Source: Hyphomonadaceae bacterium (lineage in GTDB: Bacteria; Pseudomonadota; Alphaproteobacteria; Caulobacterales; Hyphomonadaceae). Taken from it: a stretch of DNA of 64,000 bases. A program made the translations under genes and the position numbers. The stretch spans positions 23,229 through 87,228 of the forward strand of contig JANQQC010000043.1 of NCBI GenBank assembly GCA_028285145.1, read 5' to 3'. Shown piece by piece: positions 28,915-36,680 of the stretch. How positions within the stretch are numbered: position 1 is the stretch's first letter; every line of letters begins with the position of its first letter. The notes under the pieces are model-generated. The model ran no database searches. It was given only the letters and a program-made list of their open reading frames with translations, and was not told where the DNA came from.

Positions 28915-29676
28915 ATGACAAAGTTTCTCGAGACGGCTCACGGGAGTCGACTTGCATACCGGCGCACCGAAGGACGGGGCGTTGGCCTAGTCTGGTTGTC
29001 GGGCTTCAACTCAGACATGCAAGGCTCAAAGGTCACGACGCTGGAAGCATGGGCGGCGTCCAATGGACGTCCCTTCCTTGCTTTCGACTATTCTGGTCAT
29101 GGATTGAGCGACGGCGATTTCTCCGACGGGACAGTCTCCCAATGGCGTAATGATACTTTAGACGCCATTGATACTCTGACAGAGGGTCCGCAGGTATTGG
29201 TTGGATCATCCATGGGGGGATGGATGGCCCTGCTCGCCGCAACCGCGCGGCCTGAGCGGGTTCAAGGTCTGGTACTCATCGCACCGGCCCCCGACTTCAC
29301 GGAAAAATTGATGTGGACATCATTCAATGCTGACACACAGGCGGAGATCATGGAGAAGGGTGTCCATATGCGTCCGTCAGACTATGGAGAGCCATATCCG
29401 ATTACCCGTGCGCTTATCGAAGACGGACGGAACTGGCAGTTGCTTGAATCGTCGATTGATTTCGCTGGTCCTGTGCGAATCCTTCAAGGTATGCAGGATC
29501 CGGATGTCCCATGGCAGCATGCCGAAAAGCTCGTCAGCGTAATCCGGTCAGACGACCTTACATTAACATTGATCAAGGATGGTGATCATCGCTTGTCGCG
29601 AGATGAGGATATTGAGCGACTGCTAACGACCTGTGCCGAAATCACGGCACAGCTCGACGGCACACCCGGCACTTAA
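28915..29676 (+). CDS. Alpha/beta hydrolase, ABHD10/esterase-like
   Basis: A 253-residue alpha/beta hydrolase. It shows the oxyanion region LVWLSGFNSDMQGSK (about 25-39), FDYSGHGLSDG (about 59-69), the nucleophile elbow VGSSMGGWMALL with Ser near 102, a DPDVPW acid loop near 197 and the catalytic His in DGDHRLS near 222. The overall pattern resembles ABHD10-type acyl-thioesterases and esterases. Its close spacing after the Baeyer-Villiger-type gene suggests an ester-hydrolysing partner (inference). The 3' end overlaps the Flp pilin gene by 4 bases on the opposite strand. Confidence 0.88.
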   Translation: MTKFLETAHGSRLAYRRTEGRGVGLVWLSGFNSDMQGSKVTTLEAWAASNGRPFLAFDYSGHGLSDGDFSDGTVSQWRNDTLDAIDTLTEGPQVLVGSSMGGWMALLAATARPERVQGLVLIAPAPDFTEKLMWTSFNADTQAEIMEKGVHMRPSDYGEPYPITRALIEDGRNWQLLESSIDFAGPVRILQGMQDPDVPWQHAEKLVSVIRSDDLTLTLIKDGDHRLSRDEDIERLLTTCAEITAQLDGTPGT

Positions 29677-29858
29677 TCGGTAACGATCGCTTCTTCGATG
29701 GCGTTGTAGGTCGCGTCGTTCGCGTCGCTAAAACTGTTAAGTGCAGACAGAAGTGCCACGACGATCAGGCTAGCAATCAGGCCATACTCAACAGCGGTCG
29801 CCCCCTGCTGGCAGCGGCCGAAACGCTTGATGCGCGATCTGAGGCACGTCGTGGTCAT
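29673..29858 (-). CDS. Flp-family type IVb pilin
   Basis: A 61-residue prepilin. After a short basic leader it has the Flp/Fap processing and assembly motif GATAVEYGLIASLIVVALL, with cleavage by a TadV/CpaA-type peptidase expected after the glycine and the conserved Glu at mature position 5. These pilins build tad (cpa) pili used in surface attachment. GGGAG precedes the ATG. No cpa/tad assembly gene is in the window, so this is an orphan pilin that would rely on a locus elsewhere. It is convergent with the upstream hydrolase. Confidence 0.93.
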   Translation of the reverse strand: MTTTCLRSRIKRFGRCQQGATAVEYGLIASLIVVALLSALNSFSDANDATYNAIEEAIVTD

Positions 29859-29939
29859 TAAGAAAACTCCCGCAATCTGTCATTTCTACCTGAACGAAAT
29901 GAAGAACTCGCTAACCAGCGCGAACAATTTTCATGAAAT

Positions 29940-30788
29940 TCAATGGGATACTGCGGCGTTGATTGCTTTCAGCCCGTCGCGATAGCTTGGATACTGCGGC
30001 AACCAGTCCAAGGCGGCTTTGGTCCGGCCATTGGAAACACGCTTGCACTCGGAATAAAAGCTTCTGGCCATCGGGCTCAATTCATCCGACCGCCAATGGA
30101 CCTCTGGCGGCGCTGGTGCACCAAGTAACTCTGCTGCAAACGTGGTTACATCCTGTGGCGGAGACGGCTCATCGTCGCACAAATGGAAAACACCGGTTAA
30201 GGACGGCCGTTCGAGCAACGCCATCAACCCGTGCGCGAGATCGTGCACATGAATACGGCTAAACACTTGGCCTGGCTTGAGAATTCTCTTTGCTTTGCCA
30301 GCCCGCACTCGCTCAAGCGGCGAGCGCCCGGATCCATAGATCCCGGGGAGCCGGACAATACGCGTGTCCGGCCGGGTCTCCAACCACTGATCCTCGGCTA
30401 GGACGCGTCTGCATCCCCTTTTTGAGGACGCTTTTCGAGGTGTCCACTCAAAGACCCAGCCGCCGTCCAGATCACCATAGACACCTGTGGTCGACAGGTA
30501 GGTGACCGACGCCGCTTCGCGCACGGCGTCATGCGCAGTACGCAAGGTCGGACAGCCCTCAGCATCGGGAGGCGTCGAAATGAGCCAGTGGGACCGGGCG
30601 GGAGGGCGTGGCACCGCCCCCTCGTTGAAGACCTGCCCCTCGATTCCGAGCCCATTCAGCCGAGCGATGCCCTCGGCAGTTCGTGTAGTGCCCATAATCC
30701 GCCACGTGTCCTTACTCAGCAAGGATGCCATGGCCTGCACGGTGTATCCGGCTCCGAAAGCAAAGACAGTCTGTTGCTGAATAGTCAT
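29940..30788 (-). CDS. NAD(P)-binding SDR-type epimerase (YeeZ-like)
   Basis: A 282-residue extended short-chain dehydrogenase/reductase-like protein. The N-terminal nucleotide-binding motif is FAFGAGYTVQAMA (about residues 9-21), and STTGVYGDLDGGWV (about 98-111) resembles the active-site region of YeeZ-type epimerases; IRVPGIYGSGRS-like and FSRIHVHDLAH follow. A complete Tyr-x3-Lys catalytic pair is not obvious, as in many members. The substrate is unknown. It diverges from the TPR-protein gene, starting 57 bases away. Confidence 0.82.
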   Translation of the reverse strand: MTIQQQTVFAFGAGYTVQAMASLLSKDTWRIMGTTRTAEGIARLNGLGIEGQVFNEGAVPRPPARSHWLISTPPDAEGCPTLRTAHDAVREAASVTYLSTTGVYGDLDGGWVFEWTPRKASSKRGCRRVLAEDQWLETRPDTRIVRLPGIYGSGRSPLERVRAGKAKRILKPGQVFSRIHVHDLAHGLMALLERPSLTGVFHLCDDEPSPPQDVTTFAAELLGAPAPPEVHWRSDELSPMARSFYSECKRVSNGRTKAALDWLPQYPSYRDGLKAINAAVSH

Positions 30789-30845
30789 TTGCTGTCTGTC
30801 TATCTGCGTTTTAGGTCCACGAGTCGATCTCTGGAGTACCGTTCA

Positions 30846-31496
30846 ATGCTGCTTCTCGCCACCGCATTTGCAGGTTTCGGCCTAACCCAGACGGCCAGTG
30901 CAGATCTGGCGAGGGATGAACTCGCACGACTGGAGACCTGTCTTGAGCGGATCGAGACAAACCCTGAAGCGGCTTATGAAGACGGCCTAGCGTGGCTTGG
31001 ACAGGGCAGCCGACCGCCGGCGCGGCAATGCGTTGCCCTCGCGCTCATCGCGCTTGGCCAACCCGAGGCTGGCGCGGCCGAACTCGAAGATCTCGCCAAC
31101 GCGCCCGATGCAGGCTCCCTGGAACAACGCGCGCTTTATCTGGCCCAGTCAGGCAATGCATGGATGGCGGCAGGTTTACCACGTGCGGCGGAGACGACCT
31201 TGACCAACGCCGTGAAGCTTTCACCCAATGACAGTGAACTTCATGCTGACAGGGCAGCCGCCTATCTCGCGCTTGAGCGTTGGGAGGAAGCGCTCGGAGA
31301 CCTTGACTATTCGCTGTCTATCCAGCCCTCCAATGCCGATGCACTTGCCATGCGCGCGCGGGCCTACCTTCAACTGGAAAGGTATGATGACGCACTCAAC
31401 GACGTCGATGAAGCCCGCCTTCAACGACCGGAAGACATCGAATTGCTGGTCCTGCGCGGTGATATCCGCGAAGCCCGCCGTGTTGGAGAACGCTAG
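30846..31496 (+). CDS. Exported TPR-repeat protein
   Basis: A 216-residue protein with a signal peptide (MLLLATAFAGFGLTQTASA) and about four tetratricopeptide repeats from roughly residue 30 on; the last two are clearest (ADRAAAYLALERWEEALGD and AMRARAYLQLERYDDALND). TPRs serve as protein-interaction scaffolds. The frame is open from 30531, but ATG 30846 has GGAG ten bases upstream and gives the signal peptide. It is followed by a glycosyltransferase 145 bases later; no functional link can be shown. Confidence 0.82.
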   Translation: MLLLATAFAGFGLTQTASADLARDELARLETCLERIETNPEAAYEDGLAWLGQGSRPPARQCVALALIALGQPEAGAAELEDLANAPDAGSLEQRALYLAQSGNAWMAAGLPRAAETTLTNAVKLSPNDSELHADRAAAYLALERWEEALGDLDYSLSIQPSNADALAMRARAYLQLERYDDALNDVDEARLQRPEDIELLVLRGDIREARRVGER

Positions 31497-31641
31497 GCAG
31501 GCTGGGCTGCAACTCTGATGCCTCACCTGTGACGCGATCCTTGACAGAGTTGCTCGCCTCGGACGATTGACTGGATACGCTTCCAGCGCTTCACGCGCGC
31601 CGTTCAGGACGGATTTCTTGCGCGATTACAGTCTTCCAGAC

Positions 31642-32793
31642 ATGACGGAGCGGACAATCCTGCAGATCATTCCGGATCTGGCCGCCGGCGGTGCAGAACG
31701 CACCACAGTGGAAATGGCTGAAGCCGTTGTGCAGGCTGGCGGACGAGCCCTCGTTGTAAGCCGCGGCGGGCGTCTCGAGGAGGCGCTCGAATCGGCAGGC
31801 GGTGAGCTTATCCGAATGAATGCCAAATCGAAGAACCCGCTGATCATTCGGTGGAATGCAAGCAAACTCGTCGAGTTGATCCATGCCGAACATGTCGATC
31901 TGATACATGCTCGGTCACGCGCGCCAGCATGGAGCGCCCGCATGGCAGCCCATAAGACAGCGATCCCCTTTGTGACCACTTATCACGGGGCCTATGGCGG
32001 GACCTCAAAACTCAAGGTCCGCTACAATGCCATTATGGCAGCCGGCGAGCGTGTGATCGCCAATTCAGACTGGATCGCCGCGCATGTCCGCGATGTCCAT
32101 AAGGTCGACCGTGATCGCCTCGTGACCATCCCTCGCGGTGTTGATCTTGATGTGTTCGCCCCACAGGCGGTGTCGGAGGAGCGCGTAGAAACCGTCCGCA
32201 AAGCATGGAGTCTGACAGAGCAAGGCCCGATCATCCTTCTCCTTCCTGGCCGACTAACGGGCTGGAAAGGACAAATGGTGGCCATCAAGGCGATGGCTCG
32301 GCTGACTCGTGAGGAGCAGGCCGCGACCCGGTTAGTGCTTACCGGCGATCCACAGGGCCGAGACAATTATTTGCGAGCGCTGGAAGACGCGATCCTCGAT
32401 AATGGCTTGGGTGGGTGCGTGATCATTGCCGATCACTGTACCGACATGCCGGCCGCATATCGCGCCTGCGACGTCGCCCTTATGCCTTCAACGCGCCCGG
32501 AAGCTTTCGGGCGCGTTGCTGCCGAAGCCGCCGCAATGGAACGCCCCGTTATTGCGTCTGACCATGGCGGCGCTCGTGAAACGGTGCTTGATGGGCGCAC
32601 AGGTGTGCTCGTAAAACCCGGCGACCCTATCGAACTTGCGGGGGCTATCAGGACCCTGCGCGATATTCGCCCAGAGGCCCGCGCGGCCATGGGCGAAACA
32701 GGAGCCCGGCATGTTAGGGAACGCTTCTCTAAACGTGGGCTTCAGATCGCGACACTTAAGGTCTATTCTGAATTGTTAAGAGAAACCGTGTAG
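31642..32793 (+). CDS. Glycosyltransferase family 4
   Basis: A 383-residue GT-B retaining glycosyltransferase. N-terminal IIPDLAAGGAERTTVEMA is the typical acceptor-domain start, and RPEAFGRVAAEAAAMERPVIASDHGG (shown in part) carries the E-x7-E nucleotide-sugar motif near residues 290-310. It is probably a lipopolysaccharide or exopolysaccharide sugar transferase. ATG 31642 is preferred over upstream in-frame starts because it begins at the conserved beta strand. The GT9 gene follows 13 bases later, so the pair is an operon, plausibly for LPS core assembly (inference). Confidence 0.9.
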   Translation: MTERTILQIIPDLAAGGAERTTVEMAEAVVQAGGRALVVSRGGRLEEALESAGGELIRMNAKSKNPLIIRWNASKLVELIHAEHVDLIHARSRAPAWSARMAAHKTAIPFVTTYHGAYGGTSKLKVRYNAIMAAGERVIANSDWIAAHVRDVHKVDRDRLVTIPRGVDLDVFAPQAVSEERVETVRKAWSLTEQGPIILLLPGRLTGWKGQMVAIKAMARLTREEQAATRLVLTGDPQGRDNYLRALEDAILDNGLGGCVIIADHCTDMPAAYRACDVALMPSTRPEAFGRVAAEAAAMERPVIASDHGGARETVLDGRTGVLVKPGDPIELAGAIRTLRDIRPEARAAMGETGARHVRERFSKRGLQIATLKVYSELLRETV

Positions 32794-32806
32794 CCCACAG
32801 CCCGCC

Positions 32807-33847
32807 ATGACAGCCAAAGCCGCTGCAAAACTGAACCCCGGCCCAAAAGCCAAGAGCGTGCTCGTTATCAAACTGAGCGCACTGGGCGACTTTGTGCTGG
32901 CGCTTGGGGCCATGAAAGCCGTGCGGGGGCACCACCCTTCAGCTTGCATCACCCTGCTCACCACACCGCCCTTCAAGGCGTTCGCCGAGCTTTGTCCCTA
33001 TGTAGATGTTGTCGAAACGGACGGTCGTCCTGAGGGTGTGAAGGCAACAGCCGCCCTGATCGGGCGCATCCGCAAGAACCATTATGACATCGTTTATGAC
33101 TTCCAAACGAGCGGGCGTACCGGGAACTACTTTAAGGCCCTGAACATGCCGCTCCGCAAGCCACCGCTCTGGTCCGGGCATGCGGAAGGCGCAGCGTTCC
33201 ATCACAGCAATCCGAAACGCGGAACGATGCACTCCATCGACCGGCTCGCCGAACAGCTCACCTATGCCGGCATAGGCCCCGCTGAAGGTTGGAGCCCATC
33301 AACCATACCCATGCCGGATCTGAGCTGGGTAAGCGAGCAACTGGGGGATAAGCCAAGCCACCAGCCCCAGTACTTCGGCATTAAATCACCTTACATGCTT
33401 CTGATTCCGGGGGCCTCGCCCCACCGGCGGGAGAAGTGCTGGCCTGAAGAGCGCTATGCAGAACTGGCCGCCAAACTCGCAGATGCAGGCGTTGAACCTG
33501 TGATTATCGGCGGCAAAGCGGAGGGTTCAATCGCGCAGGCCATTGTTCGTGCAGAACCTCGCGTCAAGAACCTCGTTACGCGGACCGATCTGTTCCAGAT
33601 CGTCAGCCTTGCCCGCAACGCGCATTTCGTGGTCGGCAACGATACCGGTCCTATGCACATGGCAACCCTGTCGGGCGCGCCCGGCATCGCGCTTTTTGCG
33701 ACCAATGAAAGCGATCCGGATCATGCAGCACCACGCGGATCAACCGTGATCATCGTCCATGCACCGACGCTGGACAAAGTATCCGCCGATGATGTCTGGC
33801 GCTCGATCAAGGCGCTTGGGCGCCTACCCGAGCGGCAATCGGCGTGA
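32807..33847 (+). CDS. Glycosyltransferase family 9 (heptosyltransferase-like)
   Basis: A 346-residue GT9 protein like the ADP-heptose:LPS heptosyltransferases WaaC/WaaF. The N-terminal LVIKLSALGDFVLALGAM (about residues 20-37) and the C-terminal VGNDTGPMHMATLSGAPGIALF (in part) are the acceptor and ADP-sugar binding signatures; GASPHRREKCWPEERYAEL is the conserved middle motif. It probably adds heptose to the LPS inner core in the cytoplasm. It forms a pair with the preceding GT4 gene and ends 70 bases before infC. Confidence 0.9.
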   Translation: MTAKAAAKLNPGPKAKSVLVIKLSALGDFVLALGAMKAVRGHHPSACITLLTTPPFKAFAELCPYVDVVETDGRPEGVKATAALIGRIRKNHYDIVYDFQTSGRTGNYFKALNMPLRKPPLWSGHAEGAAFHHSNPKRGTMHSIDRLAEQLTYAGIGPAEGWSPSTIPMPDLSWVSEQLGDKPSHQPQYFGIKSPYMLLIPGASPHRREKCWPEERYAELAAKLADAGVEPVIIGGKAEGSIAQAIVRAEPRVKNLVTRTDLFQIVSLARNAHFVVGNDTGPMHMATLSGAPGIALFATNESDPDHAAPRGSTVIIVHAPTLDKVSADDVWRSIKALGRLPERQSA

Positions 33848-33902
33848 GACGACGCTTGAAGATTGCCCTAAGCATCGGCATATTGCACAGCGCTCTCGCA
33901 AC

Positions 33903-33920
33903 AAAAGGAGATGAGCTATA
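33903..33920 (+). promoter_or_regulatory. Strong ribosome site and ATA start codon of infC
   Basis: AAAAGGAG at 33903-33910 lies 7 bases before an ATA codon at 33918. An in-frame TGA at 33912-33914 closes the frame just upstream, and the only other codon between it and ATA is GCT. ATA is thus the only reasonable start that keeps the conserved N-terminus of IF-3. Non-AUG starts on infC are the known basis of IF-3 autoregulation in E. coli (AUU). Confidence 0.8.
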
Positions 33921-34457
33921 GCCCGCAGACCACACGCGGCCCCGCCGCCAAAGAAGACAGGCCCAAACGTTAACGCGGATATCCGCGCCGCCCGTGTCCT
34001 CCTGATCGACGAGAACGGAGACAAACAGGGTGAAATGCCGATCGAAGCTGCACTCGACGCCGCTCGTGAAGTAGGTCTGGACCTCGTCGAGGTTTCTCCA
34101 AATCAGGAAACGCCAGTCTGCAAGATCCTAGACTATGGCAAGCTTCGTTACGAAGAGCAGAAGAAGAAGAATGCTGCACGTAAGAAGCAGAAGTCGACCG
34201 ATCTCAAAGAGATCAAGATGCGCCCGAACATCGATACGCATGACTACATGGTCAAAGCCAAGTCGATGACACGCTTTTTCGAAGATGGTGACAAGGTGAA
34301 AGTCACGCTCCGCTTCCGTGGACGCGAAATGGCGCACCAACACCTTGGCATGGAACTTCTTCAGCGCGTGAAGGAAGATTTCGATGAGGTCGCCAAGGTT
34401 GAGCTGGAGCCAAAACTCGAAGGCCGCCAGATGACCATGGTTATGGCTCCGCGTTGA
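33918..34457 (+). CDS. infC: Translation initiation factor IF-3
   Basis: IF-3 keeps ribosomal subunits apart and checks the initiator codon. Starting at ATA 33918 the product is 179 residues, the normal size: [23 protein letters not shown], (split) then [22 protein letters not shown] of the N-domain, a Lys-rich linker and the C-domain ending MTMVMAPR. Starting only at the first ATG (34035) would delete about 39 conserved residues. The ribosome site and non-AUG start match the autoregulated infC pattern. The stop overlaps the next gene's ATG (TGATG). Confidence 0.95.
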   Translation: MARRPHAAPPPKKTGPNVNADIRAARVLLIDENGDKQGEMPIEAALDAAREVGLDLVEVSPNQETPVCKILDYGKLRYEEQKKKNAARKKQKSTDLKEIKMRPNIDTHDYMVKAKSMTRFFEDGDKVKVTLRFRGREMAHQHLGMELLQRVKEDFDEVAKVELEPKLEGRQMTMVMAPR

Positions 34458-34747
34458 TGCCCGTCCACACACGCCTCATAGCCTGTTGCTTGCTCATTAC
34501 GATCGCAGGATGCGGGTTGACGCAGTCTGGCGAACAAGCCCCGGCCGACATGGCCGAAGACACATGTAATGCCAACCGCTTCACTGATCTTGTCGGCAAG
34601 ACCGCATCTGATCTCGATCTGACCACATTACCCGAGCTTCACCGTATTCTCGGCCCGAACGATATGGCGACCATGGACTATCGCGCGGAGAGGCTGAACA
34701 TCCTGACGGACGAAGCCGGAGTTATCGTCGACCTTGAGTGCGGTTGA
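34457..34747 (+). CDS. Peptidase inhibitor I78-family lipoprotein
   Basis: A 96-residue exported protein with a signal and lipobox (ITIAGC), and a domain NRFTDLVGKTASDL ... RILGPNDMATMDYRAERLNI ... VIVDLECG typical of the I78 (elastase-inhibitor) family. Members are predicted small protease inhibitors; most bacterial ones are uncharacterised. Its ATG overlaps the infC stop (TGATG), so it is translated from the infC transcript. Being wedged between infC and rpmI is unusual and is treated as a finding. Confidence 0.85.
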   Translation: MPVHTRLIACCLLITIAGCGLTQSGEQAPADMAEDTCNANRFTDLVGKTASDLDLTTLPELHRILGPNDMATMDYRAERLNILTDEAGVIVDLECG

Positions 34748-34775
34748 GCCACGGCCGACGGTGCTGATTTCCAGT

Positions 34776-34807
34776 TGATTCAGGACCGTAATTGCGTCAT
34801 ATGACGC
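34776..34807. promoter_or_regulatory. Candidate promoter with 14-bp palindrome upstream of rpmI
   Basis: GCGTCATATGACGC at 34794-34807 is a perfect 14-bp palindrome about 93 bases before rpmI. A TTGATT lies 17 bases before CATATG inside it, so a promoter with an overlapping operator is possible, giving rpmI-rplT a start separate from infC. The -10 match is weak and the protein is unknown. Confidence 0.35.
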
Positions 34808-34899
34808 CGCTTCCGGTTGGAGTGGCGAACGGCATGCCCTCCGACTTCAACAACACTCAGGGCCGCCTGAAAGGGCGTGAGCTCCAAAGGAGAACTGAA

Positions 34900-35100
34900 A
34901 TGCCGAAGATGAAGACCAAGAAAGCTGCTGCAAAGCGCTTCAAGATTACGGCGACCGGCAAGATCAAGCACGGGGTCGCTGGCAAGCGTCACCGCCTGAT
35001 CAGTCACAATTCCAAGTATATTCGCCAGAACCGCGGCACGAGTGAGCTGTCAAAAGCCGACAAGTCGCGTGTGATGAAATACCTGCCTTACGGATTGTAG
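34900..35100 (+). CDS. rpmI: 50S ribosomal protein L35
   Basis: A 66-residue, very basic protein with the L35 pattern [20 protein letters not shown] (start) and [19 protein letters not shown]. The frame is open from 34792, but ATG 34900 has AAAGGAGA at the right distance and gives the exact family N-terminus. rplT begins 4 bases after the stop, as in almost all bacteria. Assignment is certain. Confidence 0.98.
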   Translation: MPKMKTKKAAAKRFKITATGKIKHGVAGKRHRLISHNSKYIRQNRGTSELSKADKSRVMKYLPYGL

Positions 35101-35104
35101 ACCC

Positions 35105-35467
35105 ATGCCACGTTCAAGAAACAAAGTTCCCGCCCACGCGCGCCATAAGAAGATCATCAAGGCAGCTAAAGGCTATCGCGGTCGCAGGAAGAATACGTTC
35201 CGCACCGCCAGTGCAGCTGTCTGGAAAGCCGGTCAGTACGCCTATGTCGGCCGGAAGGTAAAAAAACGGTCATTTCGGTCGCTCTGGATTCAGCGGATCA
35301 ACGCTGCCGTGCGCGAGCATGACGACGCCCTGACCTATTCCCGCTTCATTGACGGCCTGACCAAGGCCGGCATTGAAGTCGACCGGAAAGTCATGGCCGA
35401 CCTTGCCGTACGCGAGCCTGATGCCTTTGGTGCCCTGGTGGACAAGGCCAAGGCGGCGCTGGCCTAA
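35105..35467 (+). CDS. rplT: 50S ribosomal protein L20
   Basis: A 120-residue basic protein of the large subunit, with the N-terminal [20 protein letters not shown] and [20 protein letters not shown] (regions near residues 2-21 and 36-55) and [12 protein letters not shown] typical of L20. L20 is an early assembly protein and in other bacteria represses its own operon. It is cotranscribed with rpmI. The 139 bases after it, before pheS, hold two stem-loops. Confidence 0.98.
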   Translation: MPRSRNKVPAHARHKKIIKAAKGYRGRRKNTFRTASAAVWKAGQYAYVGRKVKKRSFRSLWIQRINAAVREHDDALTYSRFIDGLTKAGIEVDRKVMADLAVREPDAFGALVDKAKAALA

Positions 35468-35493
35468 CACCGGGGAAAACAAAACGCGCGTCT

Positions 35494-35574
35494 TCCGCCG
35501 GGCTTGACCGGCGGACCTCCCCCTATATGGCTCACACACAAGACTACGGAGGCCCGCCGATCTGATCGGCGGGC
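35494..35574 (+). promoter_or_regulatory. Two stem-loops between rplT and pheS
   Basis: Stem 1 is TCCGCCGG/CCGGCGGA (35494-35501 and 35508-35515, loop 6). Stem 2 is a perfect 10-bp GCCCGCCGAT/ATCGGCGGGC (35552-35561 and 35565-35574, loop 3). Neither is followed by a T-run. The CCGGCGG and CCCGCCG arms can also pair between the stems, so alternative structures are possible. There is no Phe-rich leader peptide. A role in controlling pheST is possible but unproven. Confidence 0.4.
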
Positions 35575-35606
35575 GACGCATGTCAGGAGCTTAAGAGGGA
35601 CGAACC

Positions 35607-36680
35607 ATGTCCGACATCGAAACCATCGAAGCAGAAGCGCTGAGCGCCATCAAAGACGCAGGCAACCTCGCCGCGCTTGATGAGGTGCGCGTCGCGGAAC
35701 TCGGCAAAAAAGGTCGGGTCTCCGGCCTTATGAAACAACTCGGCGGCATGAGCGCCGAGGAACGCCAGGAGATGGGCCCGAAGCTCAACGCACTGAAAAA
35801 CCGCGTCGCGGATGCGGTTGCGGCCCGCAAGGCCGATCTGGAGGATGCCGCTCTCGAAGCTCAGCTGGCCAATGAAACGCTGGACCTCTCTCTGCCGCCA
35901 AAGCCCGAAGCCCGCGGTGCCCTGCACCCGGTCATGCAGGTGTTTGAGGAAATCGCTGCCATCTTCGGGGATATGGGTTTCGCGGTCGCGGAAGGCCCTG
36001 ACATTGAAGACGACTGGCACAACTTCACAGCCCTAAACTTCCCGGAAGGGCATCCGGCAAGAGAAACGCACGACACCTTCTTCTTCCACCCACAGGAAGG
36101 TGCCCCCGCAAAAGTGCTGCGCACCCACACCTCCCCTGTCCAAATCCGCGTCATGGAAGAAACGCCGCCGCCAATTCGTATTCTGGTGCCCGGCCGGGTT
36201 TATCGGAACGATTGGGACGCGACACACACACCAATGTTCCACCAGGTCGAAGGCCTTGTGATCGACAAGGGCATCCATATGGGACACCTGAAAGGCTGCC
36301 TGTCCGACTTCGCGCGCGAATTCTTCGAGGTGGACAAGGCGGCAACCCGTTTCCGTCCACACTTCTTCCCCTTCACCGAACCATCGGCCGAGATGGACGT
36401 CCAGTGCGACCGCTCCGATGGTGCCGTAAAGGTCGGTGAAGGCAAGGACTGGCTTGAAATTCTCGGGTGCGGAATGGTTCATCCGAACGTGCTGCGAAAT
36501 TGCGGCATCGATCCCGATGAGTATCAGGGTTTCGCTTTCGGTATGGGTGTCGATCGCCTTGCGATGCTTAAATATGGCATGCCGGACCTGCGCCCCTATT
36601 TCGAGGCAGATCCGGAGTGGACACGTCATTATGGTTTTGCGCCCTGGCTGACGCCAAGCGTAAGCGGAGGACTAAGCTGA
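35607..36680 (+). CDS. pheS: Phenylalanine--tRNA ligase alpha subunit
   Basis: Class II synthetase alpha subunit, 357 residues. After an N-terminal coiled coil (about 1-85) the catalytic domain shows the motifs [17 protein letters not shown] (about 127-143), [11 protein letters not shown] (about 172), [21 protein letters not shown] (about 195) and the C-terminal [14 protein letters not shown] (about 310). It forms an alpha2beta2 enzyme with PheT. The stop overlaps the pheT ATG (TGATG). AAGAGGGA precedes the ATG. Confidence 0.97.
   Translation: MSDIETIEAEALSAIKDAGNLAALDEVRVAELGKKGRVSGLMKQLGGMSAEERQEMGPKLNALKNRVADAVAARKADLEDAALEAQLANETLDLSLPPKPEARGALHPVMQVFEEIAAIFGDMGFAVAEGPDIEDDWHNFTALNFPEGHPARETHDTFFFHPQEGAPAKVLRTHTSPVQIRVMEETPPPIRILVPGRVYRNDWDATHTPMFHQVEGLVIDKGIHMGHLKGCLSDFAREFFEVDKAATRFRPHFFPFTEPSAEMDVQCDRSDGAVKVGEGKDWLEILGCGMVHPNVLRNCGIDPDEYQGFAFGMGVDRLAMLKYGMPDLRPYFEADPEWTRHYGFAPWLTPSVSGGLS

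Noticed and set aside
31541..31569. Perfect -35 TTGACA upstream of the GT4 gene
   Set aside because: No acceptable -10 is found at 16-18 bases; the best hexamer matches TATAAT at two positions, so I do not call a promoter.
35528..35566. Possible pheST leader peptide of 12 codons (ATG at 35528)
   Set aside because: It encodes no run of phenylalanine and has no ribosome site, so it does not fit a Phe-attenuation leader.
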